Shown here: positions 57,967 to 64,000 of the stretch, piece by piece
Layout of the letters: every line of letters begins with the position of its first letter
How positions within the stretch are numbered: position 1 is the first letter of the stretch
From: Oryzias latipes
Taxonomy: Eukaryota; Chordata; Actinopteri; Beloniformes; Adrianichthyidae
DNA: 64,000 nt
Direction of reading: 5' to 3'
Assembly: GCF_002234675.1 (NCBI RefSeq)
Contig: NC_019866.2
Location: 8,027,261 to 8,091,260 of the forward strand
Notes under the pieces: model-generated
Seen by the model: the letters and a program-made list of their open reading frames with translations, nothing else
Database searches by the model: none
Told to the model about the DNA's origin: nothing
Made by a program: the position numbers and the translations under genes

Positions 57967-59486
57967 CACTGTAATAAATCCAACTTAAATTTTTTGACTT
58001 AACAAAATCTTTTATGTTGTAATAACTATATAATCTAAGTTCTACCAATCAATTCAAAAATTTAAGTCAGTTCAGCAAGTTAAGGTAGTCGAACAGTTCA
58101 ACATTATTTATTGAGTTGTCTGTACTTATATATCTAAGTTGCAGTTCATTACAGTGTGATAAAGTTCTGTGAACTTATCTTTTTTAATTGTGAAATGCGG
58201 GAATTCCAACTTTTGGAGTTGGCATTGTCCACTGATTGAGTGGTTTGTCAAGAAGCGTCTGCAGAAGTTTTTACTCTTATTTAATGACATAAGTATTAGC
58301 AAGTACATAAAGTACGTTGTATCCCACAATTCCTTGCGGTGCCGATCTAACAGCAGCATCAAAGTTACTTAATTGAATTGATTTGAATGAAAGTAAAATA
58401 ACTGTCTGATAACTACATGTTATTTTTAAGTTGACTAAACAAAGAAATATATTTATCTTAACTGAAGCAAATAACTAAGTTAGATCAAAGTAAAAAAGTT
58501 TATCTTTCCAACATCCATATGTGGTCTTATCTCCCTCTCATGGTGGAAAAAGTATTATCTGAGCTTCTTCATCCACTAAATCATCTTCAAATGGACACGC
58601 CATGTTGCTTCACCTCTCTGTAAACAAACTAACCTTCAACTAAACCTGCTCCAGACCAGGTTATGTTCAGAGCATGAGTTGCTATGGCAACTTGGCATAT
58701 CCTGAAACACTGGAACTGAAAGCTGAGGTTATCAACTTCCTTAGCCTCAAACTTACCGTTATAACTATAACCTGCTTTCTGGAACACCCCCCCCCCAGGG
58801 CTTCAGCCATTTTGTAAACAATGTTTTGGTGAACCGGGCCTTAGCCCCGCCCATGGCAACTAAGACTCATGGGAAGTGTTGATTCCCACACCTTGAGTTA
58901 GAGAGCTGTGAAGAGAAGTGACACTCATGTTGTTGCAGTGACTAAGATAAATTTAAATATTTGTCCTGCTGCACACATGCGGGTGAGCTGTAACTGCACA
59001 CCTGTGACCCAATGATCTTGTAAAGATCTGGGTTGCATGTGGAAATGTGGCAAGGTAAAAAGTATGTGTGATTATGAAGCTGAATTCAAAGTCAAGAACA
59101 GAGGTGCTCTTAAAACTCAAAGTTAAGTTACTTCAACCTTGGTGAAGTCACCAATAATCGGAATTTACAGTTGTTACGGCCTAAAAAATTAAGTTTGTAC
59201 ATCTAAGCCTGAGTTGTGAAAAGTTAAGATTCAGATTTAGGATTACGTGACATTTTAGGTCACTGTAACTTACATCGGAGTTGGTCAAAATTACGATTCA
59301 AAGTTAATCCAACTTGAACTTTTAAGTTCATACAACTTACAACTGAGTTAGAAGAACTTAGATAAATGAGTTTGAAAACTCCAACACAAAACTTAAAATA
59401 TTGAGTTTAGGTCCTTAACTCAAAATTTTACCGAAGTTTGTTGCCTTACAATTTTAAGTTCTACAAACTTTTCTTTTTTTGCAGTG
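57967..59486. mobile_element. 1.5-kb CACTG-ended non-autonomous DNA transposon
   Basis: The left end CACTGTAATAAATCC and the right end (reverse complement CACTGCAAAAAAAG) are both bordered by TA (57,965-57,966 and 59,487-59,488). The interior near both ends is full of AACTTAA/TTAAGTT and AACTCAA-type motifs in both orientations. This composition is familiar from a widespread fish repeat. There is no transposase. CACTG ends suggest EnSpm-like or Chapaev-like elements, while a TA target suggests Tc1/mariner; the superfamily is open. Confidence 0.55.
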
Positions 59487-59488
59487 TA

Positions 59489-60863
59489 GGTCTTAGCAAT
59501 AATTTCCATCAGGGGACACAACCTGAGGATTATTTATTTTGTCCTTCACTTTTGCTTTTCTATTTTCCTGTGACACAAAGATGACCCAAATACAGCTAAG
59601 ATGTTGACCCAAAAACAGCTGACACGTACAAAGCTCTTAACTATTATTTAGTCAGAGATTGTTGACCTTCCACTTCATTGCTATTTGCTATGCCTTCAAA
59701 TTCTTTCACAGATTTCATTATTTCAGATATTGCAGTTAATTTTAGAAAAAAAAACCTGTTGTGCAGGTGTTTCATTACAAATGGATTTTTTGCACCTAAA
59801 CGTTTTTTTTTATTTTTTATTGTGAGAATACAAGAACGGCTTATTTTGCCAAACACTTTTTGTTTCAGTTTGATTTCTTGAGATAATTATGGATTTATGA
59901 TGCAGCATTAAAATAATGCAGCTCGTGATGTGGACATTAATATGGTTACCTTAAGATTACCTTAATTATTGGCTATCTTGAGAAAAAAAATGTTTTCATT
60001 AGGGATCACTAAATATTACTGATCTTCGCAAAAGTTTCTTTTTTTGATGAACAACCTAAGCATATTTTCCACCTAAGGTATTTCATGACTCAAGTAATCA
60101 ATGATAAGTTGATCAATTAGTGATCACTGTTTTGTTTTTCCATTTTAGCTCACATCTCCAATGAAATGTTATTTAGGCTTTTCTCCTGATGTCTAAATTT
60201 GAGAAACCCAAAATAGTTATTAAGCAAATTATTCTTCTTAAATTATTATTAATTATTATTAATTGTCATAATTTATTCCGTTAGCTTGAGAAAGTTGTCG
60301 CTATCTTGTGATGGTGAGGTATCAAGTTGTTTTCTATAGAAAACAAGCTAAAAAAGGATGAGCAGGCGCTCATGTCCTCTATATTTTTGTGACAAGCTGG
60401 TAAATTATGAAATGTAACTGAATGACTGGAGTTACAATGGATGATCAGAAAATGTAGGACATGCAATATTTACAAAAATATTTACCTCATATAAATTCAG
60501 TAAGAGCACAGTAAAAGCTTCTAAAATGGCACGAAAGGATCCCAAATGCAAAAGAATGGACACTGAAGTTGACATTAAATGTAACATAAAGAAAAAAAAA
60601 ACAAGGAAGAAGAATCTGATTAATCTGGACTCAGCAGAAGTGCTACTTAAGATAACATCCCCCTGCAACCCACTGCCCATGCTGTCTGCCTGCTGAGGAG
60701 CCACAATGGGAAACCTCACCATCACTCACATCTGTTCTGGGTTAGACTTCAGGATCTGCTTCATCCTGTCCAGTCATCTTTCAGTGTATTAGATTTTGTT
60801 TACATTTTCTCTTCTCGTTTACCTTTATGTTAATTTGTATATTAAGTTAATGAATTAATCTTT
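59489..60863. other. AT-rich intergenic DNA, no gene seen
   Basis: No supported gene. A short AATTATTATT repeat occurs at 60,239-60,262. Confidence 0.5.
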
Positions 60864-60925
60864 GGGCTGCACAGTGGTTACTGCTCTCCCCTCACAGTGA
60901 GAAGATTGTGACTCAAGTCCGGACT
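60864..60925 (+). repeat. SINE tRNA-like head fragment
   Basis: GGCTGCACAGTGGTTACTGC (A-box region) followed by CCCTCACAGTGAGAAG and GTGACTCAAGTCC (decayed B-box) corresponds to the first 60 bp of the 1937-2280 SINE. The body is missing, and a MITE-like repeat begins 18 bp later. Confidence 0.6.
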
Positions 60926-60942
60926 GTCTTTATCAAATGGTG

Positions 60943-61378
60943 TTCACACTGGACTGTCGCTACCCAAAACTAGCTCGTACAGTTAGAAAAGGCTTGGTGC
61001 AAAATGTCAATGCAAATTTCGTGAATCTTGCTCCAGGTTTTTTCCTTCACAGTTCTTTTACAAAAGACTTAGTTTCATATAATTGCAGCAGGGTACAAAA
61101 CACAATTATTCATTCTCCTCCGTGATCAATATAAAAATGGTTGGCACTGCCGTGAATTAAAAAGGATGCCAACCATATGTCGCTACCAAAGCCACGTCCC
61201 CTGATTGGTCAAAGTTCAACCTGGTTTAACTTTTGACCCGGTTTTAATGGACTCGCGTTTTGAACGTAGAGCCTGAAAACAGTCTTAAAATGTGCATTAT
61301 AACGGGTGAACGGGAGAGTTTATAGACTTTTCATGAAAAAGTGGTCGCTTGAACGTGCGTTGCCGAGGGCGATGTGAA
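60943..61378 (+). mobile_element. MITE-like element (TTCAC family), plus-strand copy
   Basis: The clearest copy of the family: it starts TTCACACTGGA and ends GATGTGAA, a short terminal inverted repeat, and is 436 bp long. It shares AGTTAGAAAAGGCTTGGTGC, CTCCTCCGTGATCAAT, GATTGGTCAAAGTTCAACC and ACTTTTCATGAAAAAGTGG-type blocks with the copies at 2363-2773 (reverse) and 11,431-12,281. No transposase frame. Confidence 0.6.
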
Positions 61379-64000
61379 TGAAGCTTGAGTCATCAGCAAG
61401 TCACAAGTTGCGGCTACCAAACAATTAGACAGATTGGACCTTTGAAATAAATTACATTCCCCAATGTTCGTACCCTGAAGAATAATGACACCATGGCTGT
61501 TGCATGACGTTGGAGTTTTATCTTTGTCAGTCTGTTTTTAAGAAAGTAAGCTTAAACCAGCTGGAGATTAGTCGAAAGATTAATTAGACTCAATTTAAAG
61601 TCAATCATCACCTGTAATGGCTTTCAATAGACTTACAGCAAATTTCTTACCTCTGTCCATGAACAGTAATTAAATCCCCACTTCTCACAGTTTATATTGG
61701 AAACATGTAGGAAGGAAGTATTATGACTGAAACACTTGGCAGTTTATGATTAAGACTTGCACACATCTGGACCCTTTTTCTCTGACTGAACTGGGTTACT
61801 ATGCTAATTGAATTTCCAAAGGGACCCACTCTGGTGGTAGGAAACATGGTTTGCTAATTATCCAAATGTCTCCTGGCACTTTTAAGAAAATGGCCGGCTC
61901 CCAGGGGAGCGATGAAACTAAAATTTTAATTTAGAGCTGGGGTGTACACAGGAGCGGCATTTAAAGTCCAAATAAGTATTTGACTTATTTAAAAATGACC
62001 AAAACAGAAATCTGAACCAAAAAAAGCACATTGTATGACCACTGTCCACTCTTTTTTTTTTAAAATTGTTCCTGTTCTTTTATTTTGTCAGTTTTGAACA
62101 AAATTATAATAATGTTTCCCTATAAAGATATGAAATGTGAAATATTGTCAAATACATTTAAGAAGTTACTTATTCTGTCTTTCTGCAATCATATATATGT
62201 TACATGAAAGTAACAGCTTCTACTGTGTACACAATGGAGCATCCAATAAAGCTTTTAAAAGCAAACTAATGTCAAAATTCAGGACACGCATTTCAGAGAA
62301 GCTGAAGAAGAGAAAGATAAATTTGTTTTCCAAGAGAAATCTTCATGTGGGACGGCAGCGCTTTCAAATGGTTGTAGGGACCTGCACCCCGGATGCTGAA
62401 CTGAGGGTCAACAGGTCAACTTCAGAAACAAAATCTTTAAAACGACTCAGTCCATAATTGTGACTCATATTTGTAGAGCTTTACCATCAAACACTCAAGC
62501 CAACCAAGTGGGAGGAGCCATCTTTCCAGCTTGCCAAAGGGAGATGAATGGATAATTTTAATATAATTATTTACATTGTTTCCATTTTAGCTTTTGTATA
62601 AATTATGTTGTGTGTAATTCTTTCTTTTTCCTCTAAAGGAGGTGACCTCCACGTGCCTTCATGATTGTAAAGTGGTTTGGTCAGACACTGCTGTAAAAGT
62701 TCCAGGTTGTGTTTGGTTTCAAGGTTAGTTTGTGTCAGTGAATTGTTCTGTTCAGTTAGTAAAGTTAAAGTTCGGCCTGATTAATTTCTGTTTATCTTAA
62801 AACAGAAATAATTCTGTTTTAAACAGCCAGCTTTGCATGTTTTTGTTAAAATGTGTTGATTTTGACTTAGTTTTATTATATAAATGTTTGGCTATGATGC
62901 ATAATTAGAAACTGATATAGTAAATCATTTTCTGTGGTTTTCCTTTTATCCACTTGGTCCATTGCATTTCCTGTTTTTAGCTCAATAATTGAACTAACTT
63001 GAAGCCTTTGAGCCATGACATTCTAGGTTTTTTGTGTGCGTCTCATTGTTTGGAGGAGCCGTCACTTCCCAGACCTGCTGTCTAAGCTGGTGAGGATAAG
63101 ATGATCAAGGCCAGATGATGATGTTTTGATTGATCAGTGTGAAAAAACTTAAAAGGCATGGATTGGTGGCAGTCTAATTTTGTTCAGCGTTGTAAACCAT
63201 TATTCCATGTTATTGAGTTTTTTATTGAGCTTTTGCAGAAAGCTTGTTTTGGGCACCGTCATTTGTTCCCTTTGTTTTAGTGTATGCCTTTGGTTCTTAT
63301 TTTTGTCTTCTTTTTTTTTCTTTTTTTACATCCCACTGTGAGCTTCGGTTTGAAACACTAATCTAACATTCCAGCCCAATCAAGCATTGAAATAACAAGC
63401 ACTTATACAGAATTTTTTCAAACGTTTTATTACAGATTGAAGTGACATTTGAGAAACATTTCGCAAGAAACTACAATATATGCTAAACACATTAAAAATT
63501 CTGGGAAAAGAAATATTTATGTGGGGCAGCAAAGATGTCACCAGTGCCAACAAAGCTGTTGTGAATTTTTAAACCAGTATTTCTTATTTAGTTTAGATTA
63601 AAATGCATTAAGAACAAAGACTATAGCTGATAGTGAAATACCAGTGAGGTAATGTAAATGTGCTCCAGAGGCTTTACATAGAAGTGGTTCAAACATTAAA
63701 GATGTAAATATGTAGCAATAACCATTACCAGTTTAATTTTGTGAGTAGTTACAATGTAATGTCACTTATTGGTGGGTTTCTGGTAATTAAAAAATGAATA
63801 TAAAATGACAACAATGTAAGAAAAATATACATAAAGTTAATGAGTATCAGGCAGAAAGGGGGATTATTGTTATATGTGTCAAAACCAATAATATATCCAT
63901 CAGTTAAATATGGTTCCACTCTGTAAAAACCTGAATTTATATTTGTGTCCTTTTACCTTTAAGCTTTAGGCTCGGTTTATACTTCATAGCAATTTCTAAT
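61379..64000. other. Intergenic DNA with possible conserved non-coding element
   Basis: No supported gene. The part at about 61,530-61,960 has balanced composition, several TAAT-core homeodomain motifs (AGATTAATTAG, CAGTAATTAAA, TGCTAATTGAATTT, TTGCTAATTATCC) and no simple repeats, as expected of vertebrate developmental enhancers. From 62.0 kb to the end it is ordinary AT-rich spacer. A 106-codon frame at 62,137-62,457 shows no domain. Confidence 0.4.

Noticed and set aside
62137-62457. 106-codon frame as a gene near the right edge
   Set aside because: Lysine/arginine-rich, no domain, no exon partners visible before the window ends.

Overview
The window is nuclear DNA of a vertebrate, almost certainly a teleost fish and probably a percomorph; the repeats look medaka-like to me, but I cannot prove that from the sequence alone. 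Evidence: intron-bearing genes with GT..AG splice sites, AT-rich gene-poor spacers with microsatellites, fish-type tRNA-derived SINE fragments and MITEs, and four genes that read as clear orthologues of vertebrate GPR146, GPER1, UNKL and IGFALS. In human these genes lie on two chromosomes (7p22.3 for the first two, 16p13.3 for the last two). Finding them in one 32-kb stretch fits retention of an ancestral linkage.

Layout. Positions 1-19,850 hold no host gene. They contain a SINE copy (about 1.94-2.28 kb), several DNA-transposon remnants, and a complete, very young Ty3/gypsy (Mag-like) LTR retrotransposon at 6,860-11,425. It has a single open gag-pol frame, a 5-bp target duplication, a primer-binding site matching tRNA-Ser, and near-identical LTRs. 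Positions 19,850-24,265 hold gpr146: a CpG-rich promoter and untranslated first exon, a 2.9-kb intron, and the coding exon. Positions 30,450-33,004 hold gper1, with a likely untranslated exon and a single coding exon. Positions 37,494-44,333 hold unkl: 15 coding exons, 794 codons before the stop, six CCCH zinc fingers and a C-terminal RING, followed by a long 3' UTR of about 3.5-5 kb. Positions 53,196-54,956 on the minus strand hold igfals, tail-to-tail with unkl. The rest (55-64 kb) is intergenic, with a microsatellite, transposon remnants and stretches that look like conserved non-coding DNA.

Function. gpr146 and gper1 encode class A GPCRs of the plasma membrane or internal membranes and share an almost identical TM2 entry motif, suggesting an old tandem duplication. 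unkl encodes an RNA-binding zinc-finger/RING protein. igfals encodes the secreted leucine-rich acid-labile subunit of the circulating IGF/IGFBP complex. Nothing suggests an operon-like relation among them. Two perfect CTCF-core matches flank igfals and may separate it from unkl.

No wholly new gene system is evident. The items most worth checking are the young retrotransposon with one discordant LTR block, the 87-nt frame-preserving intron of unkl, four non-autonomous transposon families with definable ends, and teleost-specific changes in igfals.
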